From: Kitasatospora sp. Root107
GTDB lineage: Bacteria > Actinomycetota > Actinomycetes > Streptomycetales > Streptomycetaceae
Assembly (NCBI RefSeq): GCF_001424875.1
Contig: NZ_LMCT01000067.1
Coordinates: 239,657-303,656, forward strand
Reading direction: 5' to 3'
DNA length: 64,000 nt
Shown piece by piece: positions 28,212 to 36,868 of the stretch. Each line of letters opens with the position of its first letter. Positions within the stretch are counted from its first letter, which is position 1. Below the pieces are notes generated by a model. That model saw only the letters and a program-made list of their open reading frames with translations, was not told where the DNA came from and made no database searches. Position numbers and translations under genes: made by a program.

Positions 28212-29513
28212 TCAGCCGAGCGGCGCCCCACCGGCATATCCGGCGCCGAACCGGTCCACCGTCAACTCCACCAGCGGAGCCGGGTAGTCGGGCTGCTCGG
28301 CCAGCAGCCAGGGCCGGTGCACGGCGCCGCCCGGCACGTGTGCCAGCTCCGGGACCCAGCGGCGGACGTACGCGCCGTCGGGGTCGAAGCGCTCGGCCTG
28401 GCGGAGCGGGTTGAGCACCCGGTTGGGCCGGGTGTCGGTGCCGGTGCCCGCCACCCACTGCCAGTTGAGCTGGTTGTTGGCCACGTCGCCGTCGACCAGG
28501 AGGGCGAGGAAGTGTTCGGCGCCCTCGCGCCAGTCGTGGTGGAGCGTCTTGGCGAGGAAGCTCGCGGTGAGCAGCCGGGCCCGGTTGTGCATCCAACCCT
28601 GGGCCGCCAGCTGCCGCATCCCGGCGTCCACGATCGGATAGCCCGTCAACCCGGCCCGCCAGGCGGTGAGTTCGTCCTGGTCCCGGTGCCAGCGGTCGCC
28701 GCGCGGACGGTAGTCCGCCCGGGCCGCCGAGGGCCGGGCCGCCAGCACCTGGTGGTGGAAGTCCCGCCAGACCAGCTGCCGGACGAAGTCCTCGTCCTCG
28801 GTCCCGGCGGCCAGTTCGGTGGCCGAGAGGCAGCCGAAGTGCAGGTAGGGGGAGAGCCGGGACGTCCCGTCCGCCGCGAGCACGTCCCGGGAGCCGGGGG
28901 CCCAGCGCCGCCACCGTGCCCGCCCGGCGGGTTCACCGCCCGGCGGCAGGTCGGGGGAGTCGGGCCGGACCTGGGGCACCGGCACGCCCGCGATCCCGGT
29001 CGGCGCCGGGACGGCCCGGGGCGCGGGGAGCGGCTTCCGTTGTGGGGCGGCTGACCAGGCCCGGTGGTACGGGGTGAAGACGGCGTAGTGGTCCTTCCCG
29101 GCGGGCGTGACCGCCCCCGGGGCGACGGCGGTCAGCACCGCCTCGTGCACCACCAGCCGGTCGCCGAACTCCGCCCGTAGACGGCCTTCCCGCCGCTGGG
29201 CGAAGGCGGTGACCCCGGCCGCGACGTGCACCGCCCCGGCACCGGCCTCGGCCGCCACCCGGGCGGTCTCGGCGACCACGTCACCGCGCCGCAGCACCAG
29301 GTACCCGCCGCGCGAGCGTAGCCCGGTGTCCAGGTCGCGCAGGCAGTCGGCGAGGAAGGCGGCCCGGTTGGGGACGGCGAAGCCGGTGGCGGCGAGGCCG
29401 TCGTCGAGCACGAACAGTGGCACCACCCGGTCGGCGGCGACGAGCGCGGCGTGCAGCACCGGGTTGTCGTGCAGCCGGAGGTCCTGGGTGAAGAGCGCGA
29501 TGGCGACGGACAC
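28212..29513 (-). CDS. phrB: Deoxyribodipyrimidine photolyase / cryptochrome family protein
   Basis: A 433-residue flavoprotein. The N-terminal alpha/beta domain (ALFTQDLRLHDNP) binds an antenna chromophore, and the C-terminal helical domain binds FAD. Key patterns are TSRLSPYLHFGCLS, the DNA-contacting WRDFHH, GYPIVDAGMRQL, WMHNRARL and NNQLNWQWVAGTGTD. The tryptophans for electron transfer are in the expected places, so light-driven repair of cyclobutane dimers is likely. It is convergent with the MFS gene. Confidence 0.92.
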   Translation of the reverse strand: MSVAIALFTQDLRLHDNPVLHAALVAADRVVPLFVLDDGLAATGFAVPNRAAFLADCLRDLDTGLRSRGGYLVLRRGDVVAETARVAAEAGAGAVHVAAGVTAFAQRREGRLRAEFGDRLVVHEAVLTAVAPGAVTPAGKDHYAVFTPYHRAWSAAPQRKPLPAPRAVPAPTGIAGVPVPQVRPDSPDLPPGGEPAGRARWRRWAPGSRDVLAADGTSRLSPYLHFGCLSATELAAGTEDEDFVRQLVWRDFHHQVLAARPSAARADYRPRGDRWHRDQDELTAWRAGLTGYPIVDAGMRQLAAQGWMHNRARLLTASFLAKTLHHDWREGAEHFLALLVDGDVANNQLNWQWVAGTGTDTRPNRVLNPLRQAERFDPDGAYVRRWVPELAHVPGGAVHRPWLLAEQPDYPAPLVELTVDRFGAGYAGGAPLG

Positions 29514-29630
29514 TCGTCATGGTCCCGTCCCGGCCGGTCGGCGGAGAAGGCGACGCGCCGTCAGGAAGACATATCCGCTCTCCGCGCGCTCCGGGGCGCG
29601 GGTGAGGGCCCAAGGGTCTGTCCGGAAAGG

Positions 29631-29668
29631 CCGAAGGGCCGCCCCCAGTGGGGACGGCCCTTCGGTTC
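29631..29668. terminator. Terminator downstream of aceE
   Basis: An 11-bp stem CCGAAGGGCCG / CGGCCCTTCGG with an inner GCCCCC/GGGG extension lies ten bases after the aceE stop on the minus strand. Confidence 0.75.
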
Positions 29669-29677
29669 AACCGGTGA

Positions 29678-32428
29678 TCAGGCGTCGCCGCCCGCCGCAC
29701 CCGGGTCGGCGGAAGCCACGTCCAGCAGCTGGTAGCGGTCGATCGCCTCCTTGAGCGCGGAGCGGTCGATCTTGCCCTGCTTGGCCAGCTCGGTCAGCAC
29801 ACCCAGCACGACCGACTGCGCGTCGATGTGGAAGAACCGGCGCGCCGCACCACGGGTGTCGGCGAAGCCGAACCCGTCGGCACCGAGCGACTGGTACTGG
29901 CCCGGTACCCAGCGCGAGATCTGGTCCGGCACCGCACGCATCCAGTCGGAGACCGCGACGAACGGACCCTCCGAGCCGGACAGCTTGCTGGTGACGTACG
30001 GGACGCGCTGCGCCTCCTCCGGGTGGAGCAGGTTGAACTCCTCGACCTCCACCGCGTCGCGGCGGAGCTCGTTCCAGGAGGTCGCCGACCAGACGTCCGC
30101 CTTGACGTTCCACTGCTCGGCCAGGATGCGCTGGGCCTCCAGCGCCCACGGCACCGCCACGCCCGAGGCGAGGATCTGCGCCGGGATCGTGCCCGCCGTG
30201 CCCGGGGCGTACTTGTGGATGCCCTTGAGGATGCCCTCGACGTCCACGTTCTCCGGCTCGGCCGGCATCTTGATCGGCTCGTTGTAGACCGTCATGTAGT
30301 AGAAGACGTCCTCGCCGTGCGGGAACTTCTCCGACGAGCCGTACATCCGCCGGATGCCGTCCTGCATGATGTGCGCGATCTCGAAGCCGTACGCCGGGTC
30401 GTACGCGACGACGCCGGGGTTGGTCGAGGCGAGCAGCTGCGAGTGGCCGTCCGCGTGCTGCAGACCCTCACCGGTCAGCGTGGTGCGGCCCGCCGTGGCG
30501 CCGATCACGAAACCGCGGGCCAGCTGGTCGGCCATCTGCCAGAACTGGTCACCCGTGCGCTGGAACCCGAACATCGAGTAGAAGACGTAGACCGGGATCA
30601 GCGGCTCGCCGTGCGTCGCGTAGGACGACCCGGCGGCGATCAGCGAGGCGGTGCAGCCCGCCTCGGAGATGCCGTCGTGCAGCATCTGGCCGGTCTTGGA
30701 CTCCTTGTACGCCAGCAGCAGCTCGCGGTCGACCGACTCGTAGGTCTGGCCGAGCGGGTTGTAGATCTTGGCGGACGGGAAGAGCGAGTCCATACCGAAG
30801 GTGCGGTACTCGTCCGGCGCGATCGGCACGAAGCGGTTGCCGATGCCCTTGTCCCGCATCAGGTCCTTCAGGACGCGGACGAAGGCCATCGTGGTCGCGA
30901 TGGTCTGGTTGCCCGAACCCTTCTTGACCGCCTTGTAGGCGTCGTCGCCCGGGAGCTCCAGCTTGCGCGGACGCACCTTGCGGGTCGGCATGTAGCCGCC
31001 CAGCTCGCTGCGCCGGTCGTGCATGTACTGGATCTCTTCGGAGTCCTTGCCCGGGTGGTAGTAGGGCGGGTAGCCCTCGTCGAGCTGCTTGTCCGTGATC
31101 GGCAGGTGCAGCCGGTCGCGGAAGCGCTTGAGGTCCTCGGTGGTGAGCTTCTTCATCTGGTGGGTCGCGTTGCGGCCCTCGAAGTTCGGCCCGAGGGTCC
31201 AGCCCTTGACGGTCTGGGCCAGGATCACGGTCGGCTGGCCCTTGTGCTCGCGGGCCGCCTTGTACGCCGCGTAGACCTTGGCGTGGTCGTGACCGCCACG
31301 GCCCAGGTGCTGGATCTGCTGGTCGGTCATGCTCTCGACCATCTTGCGCAGCCGCAGGTCACCGCCGAAGAAGTTCTCGCGGATGTACGCGCCGGTCTCG
31401 GTCGCGTAGGTCTGGAACTGGCCGTCCACCGTGGTGTTCAGCTTGTTCACCAGCACGCCGTCACGGTCCTGGGCGAGCAGCGGGTCCCAGCTGCGGTCCC
31501 AGACCAGCTTGATCACGTTCCAGCCGGCGCCGCGGAACTGCGACTCCAGCTCCTGGATGATCTTGCCGTTGCCGCGGACCGGGCCGTCGAGGCGCTGCAG
31601 GTTGCAGTTCACCACGAAGGTCAGGTTGTCCAGGCCCTCACGGGCGGCCAGCGAGAGCTGTCCGAGCGACTCGGGCTCGTCCATCTCGCCGTCGCCGAGG
31701 AAGGCGTAGACGTGCGAGGACGAGGTGTCCTTGATGCCCCGGTGCTCCAGGTAGCGGTTCATCCGGGCCTGGTAGATCGCACCGAGCGGGCCGAGGCCCA
31801 TCGAGACGGTGGGGAACTCCCAGAAGTCCGGCATCAGCCGCGGGTGCGGGTAGCTGGACAGGCCGTACGGCGCCTTGGACTTCTCCTGGCGGAACGCGTC
31901 GAGCTGGGTCTCGCTCAGGCGGTCCAGCAGGAAGGCCCGGGCGTAGATGCCGGGGGAGGCGTGACCCTGGAAGAAGATCTGGTCGCCGGACTCGCCCTCG
32001 GCGTCCTTGCCACGGAAGAAGTAGTTGAAGCCCACGTCGTACAGCGACGCGGAAGAGGCGAAGGTGGCGATGTGGCCACCGACTCCGATGCCCGGGCGCT
32101 GGGCCCGGGAGACCATCACGGCCGCGTTCCAGCGGGTCGCGTTGAGGACCTTGCGCTCGATCTCCTCGTTACCGGGGAAGAACGGCTCGTCCTTGGTGGC
32201 GATCGTGTTGACGTAGTCCGTGCTGCGCATCTCGGGCACGGCGACACGCTTCTCGCGGGCGCGCTCGATCAGACGGAGCATCAGGTAGCGGGCGCGCTCG
32301 CGGCCCCGCTCGTCGATGGCCGCGTCAAGCGACTCGAGCCATTCCGCGGTCTCCTCGGGATCGAAGTCCGGGACCTGACTCGGAAGGCCGCCAATGATGA
32401 TCGGGTTGCGATCTGCTCCGGAAGCCAC
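29678..32428 (-). CDS. aceE: Pyruvate dehydrogenase E1 component, homodimeric
   Basis: A 916-residue TPP-dependent enzyme that decarboxylates pyruvate and transfers the acetyl group to E2-bound lipoate. The TPP/Mg site GDGEMDEPESLG (near 255) with downstream NCNLQRLDG is visible. The N-terminal PEETAEWLESLDAAI is the E2-binding region typical of AceE. GHIATFASSASLYDVGF and RTTLTGEGLQHADGHS are further signatures. No E2 or E3 gene is adjacent. It is flanked by a DUF3052 gene and a peroxiredoxin, an arrangement I associate with Streptomyces aceE1. Confidence 0.97.
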   Translation of the reverse strand: MASGADRNPIIIGGLPSQVPDFDPEETAEWLESLDAAIDERGRERARYLMLRLIERAREKRVAVPEMRSTDYVNTIATKDEPFFPGNEEIERKVLNATRWNAAVMVSRAQRPGIGVGGHIATFASSASLYDVGFNYFFRGKDAEGESGDQIFFQGHASPGIYARAFLLDRLSETQLDAFRQEKSKAPYGLSSYPHPRLMPDFWEFPTVSMGLGPLGAIYQARMNRYLEHRGIKDTSSSHVYAFLGDGEMDEPESLGQLSLAAREGLDNLTFVVNCNLQRLDGPVRGNGKIIQELESQFRGAGWNVIKLVWDRSWDPLLAQDRDGVLVNKLNTTVDGQFQTYATETGAYIRENFFGGDLRLRKMVESMTDQQIQHLGRGGHDHAKVYAAYKAAREHKGQPTVILAQTVKGWTLGPNFEGRNATHQMKKLTTEDLKRFRDRLHLPITDKQLDEGYPPYYHPGKDSEEIQYMHDRRSELGGYMPTRKVRPRKLELPGDDAYKAVKKGSGNQTIATTMAFVRVLKDLMRDKGIGNRFVPIAPDEYRTFGMDSLFPSAKIYNPLGQTYESVDRELLLAYKESKTGQMLHDGISEAGCTASLIAAGSSYATHGEPLIPVYVFYSMFGFQRTGDQFWQMADQLARGFVIGATAGRTTLTGEGLQHADGHSQLLASTNPGVVAYDPAYGFEIAHIMQDGIRRMYGSSEKFPHGEDVFYYMTVYNEPIKMPAEPENVDVEGILKGIHKYAPGTAGTIPAQILASGVAVPWALEAQRILAEQWNVKADVWSATSWNELRRDAVEVEEFNLLHPEEAQRVPYVTSKLSGSEGPFVAVSDWMRAVPDQISRWVPGQYQSLGADGFGFADTRGAARRFFHIDAQSVVLGVLTELAKQGKIDRSALKEAIDRYQLLDVASADPGAAGGDA

Positions 32429-32954
32429 GCTGTTCCTTCACTGTCGGTCGAAACTGAGGTGTGTCGCGCCGCCTCCATCGTGTACCGCAACTCGGAGATC
32501 CGTCATATCTACCGATGGGTAACCGTTCCGCCTGGTGAGCGGGCCGATCGGATGGTGCGCTGAGCGTCGTTGCCCGTCACGCGCCATCGGGTGGTACGAA
32601 GAGGTGGACCGACCTTGGACCTGAAATCTCTTCCAGGTTCCCGGGGTCCGATGGCGGACATCCGGGACGAGGGCCAACAGGAGACTTTACGCCCGTACGG
32701 GTGCGTAACCCGAATGCCGTTCGTATCTCGGTCATCCTCGTGGTTCGGTACCTGTGGCCCCGGCAGCATCAAGGGTCCGTACAGAAAAGGGCAAATCGGT
32801 GTGATTCCTGACACGCCAACCGGGCGTGTCCCCGCCCGAGACGTCAACCTTTGGGTGGGATCGGGGTGCGGGTACTTGCGCGAACCGCCGGTCCCGTGTG
32901 GACTACGGCCAAGCCTCGGCAAGGATGTCGAGCCGAATACTGGAGGTTATTCCC
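32429..32954. other. Divergent promoter region of aceE and the DUF3052 gene
   Basis: About 526 bases with no convincing gene. Several short open frames cross it in different phases but none has a ribosome site or recognisable protein. It must hold the promoters of aceE (minus) and the DUF3052 gene (plus). Codon-like GC bias is weaker than in flanking genes. Confidence 0.6.
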
Positions 32955-33392
32955 GTGAGCGCGACCGCGGACCCCGCGGACAAGTCCAACCCGGCGCACC
33001 GTCTCGGCTACGAGCCGGGCCAGATCGTCCAGGAGCTCGGGTACGACGAAGACACTGACCAGGATCTCCGCGAGGGCATCGAGGAGATCACCGGTACTGA
33101 ACTCGTCGACGAGGACTACGACGACGTCGCCGACGCCGTCCTGCTGTGGCACCGCGAGGAGGACGGGGACCTGACCGATGCCCTCGTCGACGCCCTGGAG
33201 TACCTCGCAGAGGGCGGCCTGGTCTGGCTGCTGACGCCCAAGACCGGCCGGGACGGGCACGTGGAGGCGCACGAGATCGCCGACGCCGCCAAGACCGCCG
33301 GCCTCTCCCAGACCAGCTCGGTGGCCCTCGCCAAGGACTGGATGGGCACCCGGCTGGCCACCCCGAAGGCGGCGAAGACCGGCAAGCGCTGA
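32955..33392 (+). CDS. DUF3052 domain-containing protein
   Basis: A 145-residue acidic protein recognised as DUF3052: HRLGYEPGQIVQELGYDEDTDQDLREGIEEITG, then LVWLLTPKTGRDGHVEAHEIADAAKTAGLSQTSS. Function is unknown. The GTG at 32955 follows TGGAGG at 32941; the longer frame is not supported. Its divergent location next to aceE is conserved in streptomycetes as I recall. Confidence 0.88.
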   Translation: MSATADPADKSNPAHRLGYEPGQIVQELGYDEDTDQDLREGIEEITGTELVDEDYDDVADAVLLWHREEDGDLTDALVDALEYLAEGGLVWLLTPKTGRDGHVEAHEIADAAKTAGLSQTSSVALAKDWMGTRLATPKAAKTGKR

Positions 33393-33412
33393 CTCTCGGA
33401 ACATCTCGGAAC

Positions 33413-33442
33413 GGCCCCGCTGGAGTTTTCTCCAGCGGGGCC
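33413..33442 (+). terminator. Intrinsic terminator after the DUF3052 gene
   Basis: A perfect 12-bp stem GGCCCCGCTGGA / TCCAGCGGGGCC with loop GTTTTC lies 20 bases after the stop codon. Confidence 0.82.
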
Positions 33443-33608
33443 CGTTCGTTTCCGGGGATGGCCTGTAGTTGCCGCCGGTGACCTTGTTCACCCAGGGCGA
33501 AATCGGGGACGGATCGGGCAACTGCCCTCACCCGTTCGGCGGAACGGCCTCAAACGGATGCAAGGATGCCTGAGGCACCCGACCAGAGGCATTCACAGGA
33601 GGACCAGC

Positions 33609-34067
33609 ATGGCGATCGAGGTAGGCACCGAGGCTCCGGACTTCGAGCTGAAGAACCAGCACGGCGAGCTGGTCAAGCTCTCCGACTTCCGGGGCGAGAA
33701 GAACGTCGTCCTGGTCTTCTACCCGTTCGCGTTCACCGGTGTCTGCACCGGCGAGGTCTGCGCGATCCAGAAGGAGCTGCCGCGCCTGCAGAACGACTCG
33801 GTGCAGGTGCTCGCGGTCTCCAACGACTCGCCGTTCACCCTCCGGGTCTTCGCCGACCAGGAGGGCCTGGACTACCCGCTGCTCTCGGACTTCTGGCCGC
33901 ACGGCGAGGTCTCCAAGGCGTACGGCGTGTTCGAGGAGGAGAAGGGCTGCGCGGTGCGCGGCACCTTCGTGATCGACAAGGCCGGCGTGGTCCGCTGGTC
34001 GATCGTCAACGGCCTCCCGGACGCCCGGGACGAGCAGGCCTACCTGGCCGCCGTCGACGCGCTCTAA
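33609..34067 (+). CDS. AhpE-type peroxiredoxin
   Basis: A 152-residue thiol peroxidase. The peroxidatic Cys46 lies in PFAFTGVC (PxxxTxxC), with a second cysteine at 51 (GEVC) and one near 115 (KGCAVRGTF). The length and SNDSPFTLRVFADQEGLDYPLLSDFWPHG match the one-Cys AhpE branch that reduces peroxides and peroxynitrite. The ATG at 33609 follows GGAGGA; the upstream in-frame ATG at 33558 has none. Confidence 0.92.
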   Translation: MAIEVGTEAPDFELKNQHGELVKLSDFRGEKNVVLVFYPFAFTGVCTGEVCAIQKELPRLQNDSVQVLAVSNDSPFTLRVFADQEGLDYPLLSDFWPHGEVSKAYGVFEEEKGCAVRGTFVIDKAGVVRWSIVNGLPDARDEQAYLAAVDAL

Positions 34068-34074
34068 GACCCTT

Positions 34075-34110
34075 CCGAGGCCCTCCGGCGACCGTGCCGG
34101 AGGGCCTCGG
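34075..34110 (+). terminator. Terminator after peroxiredoxin
   Basis: A perfect 15-bp stem CCGAGGCCCTCCGGC with 6-base loop and complement begins eight bases after the stop codon. Confidence 0.82.
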
Positions 34111-34242
34111 CGTGCGCTGACGGCGGCTCGGTGGACATTCGTACGGTCGACCGGGCCGGGTCACTGCCCACGGTGGGGAACCCGGCACTACGATCGGGCC
34201 GTTGGGCAGAGTGAAACACCATCAGCGCTTTTGGAGGACCAA

Positions 34243-34818
34243 GTGGGTGTCAGCCTCAGCAAGGGCGGCAACGTCTCGCTCACCAAGGAGGCCCCGGGCC
34301 TGACCGCGGTCATCATCGGCCTCGGTTGGGACGTCCGGACCACCACGGGCTCGGACTTCGACCTGGATGCCAGCGCGCTGCTCCTGAACGCCGAGGGCAA
34401 GACCGGTTCGGACGGCAACTTCGTCTTCTTCAACAACCTGAAGAGCGCGGACGGCTCGGTCGAGCACACCGGTGACAACACCACCGGTGAGGGCGAGGGC
34501 GACGACGAGCAGATCAAGGTCAACCTGGCCGCCGTGCCGGCCGACGTGCTGCGGATCAACTTCCCGGTGTCGATCTACGACGCCGAGAACCGCCAGCAGA
34601 ACTTCGGCCAGGTCCGGAACGCGTTCATCCGGGTGGTGAACCAGGCGGGCGGTGCCGAGATCGCGCGTTACGACCTCTCCGAGGACGCCTCGACCGAGAC
34701 CGCGATGGTCTTCGGCGAGCTGTACCGCAACGGCGAGGAGTGGAAGTTCCGGGCGGTCGGCCAGGGCTACGCCTCCGGTCTGCGCGGCATCGCGCAGGAC
34801 TTCGGGGTCAATGTCTGA
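34243..34818 (+). CDS. terD: TerD family protein
   Basis: A 191-residue calcium-binding stress protein. It shows the N-terminal SLSKGGNVSLTK, GLGWDVRTT, DFDLDASALLL, the acidic GEGEGDDEQ calcium site and the C-terminal WKFRAVGQGYASGLRGIAQDFGV. TerD proteins contribute to tellurite, oxidative and phage stress resistance. The GTG at 34243 follows GGAGGA. A close paralogue (35099) and the TerC-like gene (35723) are next, forming a ter unit. Confidence 0.94.
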   Translation: MGVSLSKGGNVSLTKEAPGLTAVIIGLGWDVRTTTGSDFDLDASALLLNAEGKTGSDGNFVFFNNLKSADGSVEHTGDNTTGEGEGDDEQIKVNLAAVPADVLRINFPVSIYDAENRQQNFGQVRNAFIRVVNQAGGAEIARYDLSEDASTETAMVFGELYRNGEEWKFRAVGQGYASGLRGIAQDFGVNV

Positions 34819-34855
34819 CCTGAGTGCCTCGCCCGAATCCGGGTGAATAGGCTTG

Positions 34856-34905
34856 AGGCCGGGGTCGGCCGGAGCGTACGCGCTTCGATCGGCCCCGGCC
34901 TTCGC
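34856..34905 (+). terminator. Terminator between the two terD genes
   Basis: AGGCCGGGG pairs with CCCCGGCCT (with further wobble pairs inward), followed by TTCG. It indicates that the two terD genes have separate transcripts. Confidence 0.65.
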
Positions 34906-35098
34906 CGTGCCGTGCGGCGCGGGTGGGTGAGTTCAGCAAGTTCAGCGGGCCGGTAAGGGCCCGGAGAGCGTCGCGGGGGCGTACACCTGGGAGGTCGATC
35001 GCCCGGGGGAGGGCCGAACCGCGGCACCGTACGGCCCCCATGGACCGGGTGCGGTACGGACGGGAGCCCCGGCGACGGGGGGAGCTGGAGGAAGCATC

Positions 35099-35674
35099 AT
35101 GAGTGTCACGCTCGCCAAGGGCGGCAACGTCTCGCTGACCAAGGCCGCGCCGAATCTGACGCAGGTGCAGATCGGTCTGGGCTGGGACGCGCGTTCCACC
35201 ACGGGGGCGGCCTTCGACCTGGACGCCAGCGCGCTGCTGTGCAGCGGCGGCCGGGTGCCGGACGACGCCCACTTCGTCTTCTACAACAACCTGCGCAGCC
35301 CGGAGGGCTCGGTCGAGCACCAGGGCGACAACCTGACCGGTGACGGCGACGGTGACGACGAGACCGTGGTGGTCAACCTCGAACTGGTGCCCGCCACCAT
35401 CGACAAGGTCGTCTTCGCGGTCTCGATCTACGACGCCGAGACCCGGCTGCAGAACTTCGGCCAGGTCAGCAACGCCTACATCCGGGTGGTGAACCTGGCG
35501 GACGGTCAGGAGATCGCCCGCTACGACCTCTCCGAGGACGCCTCCACCGAGACTGCGATGATCTTCGGTGAGCTCTACCGCTACCAGGGCGAGTGGAAGT
35601 TCCGCGCGGTCGGCCAGGGCTACGCCTCCGGCCTGCGCGGCATCGCCCTGGACTTCGGCGTCAACGTCCAGTAA
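35099..35674 (+). CDS. terD: TerD family protein (second copy)
   Basis: A 191-residue paralogue of the upstream TerD with the same blocks: TLAKGGNVSLTK, GLGWDARSTT, FDLDASALLC, the acidic DGDGDDET calcium region, and WKFRAVGQGYASGLRGIALDFGVNV. Strong GGAGG precedes the ATG. It lies 48 bases before the TerC-like gene and is probably co-transcribed with it. Confidence 0.94.
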   Translation: MSVTLAKGGNVSLTKAAPNLTQVQIGLGWDARSTTGAAFDLDASALLCSGGRVPDDAHFVFYNNLRSPEGSVEHQGDNLTGDGDGDDETVVVNLELVPATIDKVVFAVSIYDAETRLQNFGQVSNAYIRVVNLADGQEIARYDLSEDASTETAMIFGELYRYQGEWKFRAVGQGYASGLRGIALDFGVNVQ

Positions 35675-35722
35675 CCCCTGCTTCCCCTGCTCCTCCTGCC
35701 ACCTGAAAGGTAAACAACTCCC

Positions 35723-36802
35723 GTGGTCCTCCGTACATTCGGTTGGTCGTTCGGCATCACCGCCGCCGGCCTGATCGCCGCCGGCCTGCTCTGGGGGTGG
35801 GAGGGCTTCGGCATCGTGCTGATCCTCTCGATCCTGGAGATCTCGCTCTCCTTCGACAACGCGGTGGTCAACGCCACCGTGTTGAAGCGGATGAACCCGT
35901 ACTGGCAGAAGATCTTCCTGACCGTCGGTGTCCTGATCGCCGTCTTCGGCATGCGGCTGATCTTCCCGCTGCTGGTGGTCGGCCTCACGGCGCACCTGAA
36001 CCCCGCGACCGTGATCGACCTGGCCCTCAACGAGGGCAAGGAGTACGCCGGTTACACTTACGGCGAGTACCTCGAGATGGCCAACCCGGCGATCGCGGCC
36101 TTCGGCGGGATCTTCCTGCTGATGATCTTCCTGGACTTCATCCTGGAGGAGAAGGACTTCAACTGGCTGTCCTGGCTGGAGCGCCCGCTCGAGAAGGTCG
36201 GCAAGCTGGACGCCTTCTCCTCGGTGATCGCCCTGGTGGTCATCGCCCTGTCGGCCAACCTGTTCGCCGGTGACAACGCCGAGACGGTGCTGCTGGCCGG
36301 TCTGCTCGGCCTGGCCACCTACCTCGCGGTGAACGGCCTCTCCAGCGTCTTCGAGCACCGCCTGGAGGAGGAGGCCGAAGCCGAGGAGGAAGCCGAGAAG
36401 TCGGGCAAGACCCTGGTCCAGGTCGGCGGCCGGGCGGCCTTCTTCCTGTTCCTCTACCTCGAAGTCCTGGACGCCTCGTTCTCCTTCGACGGTGTGGTGG
36501 GCGCGTTCGCGATCACCCAGAACATCTTCATGATCATGCTGGGCCTCGGCATCGGCGCGATGTACATCCGCTCGCTGACGGTCTACCTGGTCCGCAAGGG
36601 CACCCTGGACGACTACGTCTACCTGGAGCACGGCGCGCACTACGCGATCGGCGTGCTGGCGGTGATCCTGCTGGTCGGGATCGAGTACCACGTGCCGGAG
36701 CTGGTCACCGGTCTGGTCGGCGTCGGCTTCATCGCCGCCGCCTTCGTCTCCTCGGTGCTGCGCAACAAGCGTGAGCAGGCCGTGGAGGGCAGCAGCAGCT
36801 GA
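35723..36802 (+). CDS. TerC-like integral membrane protein (DUF475)
   Basis: A 359-residue protein with about eight membrane helices. The family metal-site acids are in EISLSFDNAVVNA (near 41-53) and the mirrored EVLDASFSFDGVVGA (near 246-260), as in TerC internal repeats. TerC/Alx proteins are linked to manganese export and tellurite resistance. The GTG at 35723 is the only start that keeps helix 1. It completes the terD-terD-terC unit. Confidence 0.9.
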   Translation: MVLRTFGWSFGITAAGLIAAGLLWGWEGFGIVLILSILEISLSFDNAVVNATVLKRMNPYWQKIFLTVGVLIAVFGMRLIFPLLVVGLTAHLNPATVIDLALNEGKEYAGYTYGEYLEMANPAIAAFGGIFLLMIFLDFILEEKDFNWLSWLERPLEKVGKLDAFSSVIALVVIALSANLFAGDNAETVLLAGLLGLATYLAVNGLSSVFEHRLEEEAEAEEEAEKSGKTLVQVGGRAAFFLFLYLEVLDASFSFDGVVGAFAITQNIFMIMLGLGIGAMYIRSLTVYLVRKGTLDDYVYLEHGAHYAIGVLAVILLVGIEYHVPELVTGLVGVGFIAAAFVSSVLRNKREQAVEGSSS

Positions 36803-36820
36803 CCTCCGGTCAGGAACGCG

Positions 36821-36858
36821 GAAGGGCCCCCGACCTGAGGTCGGGGGCCCTTCGTGCG
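36821..36858. terminator. Terminator after the TerC-like gene
   Basis: GAAGGGCCCCCGACCT and its 16-base complement are separated by one base, so the effective loop is larger. It lies between the convergent TerC-like and DUF2637 genes. Confidence 0.82.
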
Positions 36859-36868
36859 TCGTCGGGTG

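Noticed and set aside
29828..32563. A 911-codon plus-strand frame opposite aceE
   Set aside because: It is the antisense shadow of aceE caused by high GC; it has no ribosome site or recognisable domain.
32570..33058. A 162-codon frame in the aceE/DUF3052 intergenic region
   Set aside because: No ribosome site, no recognisable protein, and it overlaps the DUF3052 start out of phase.
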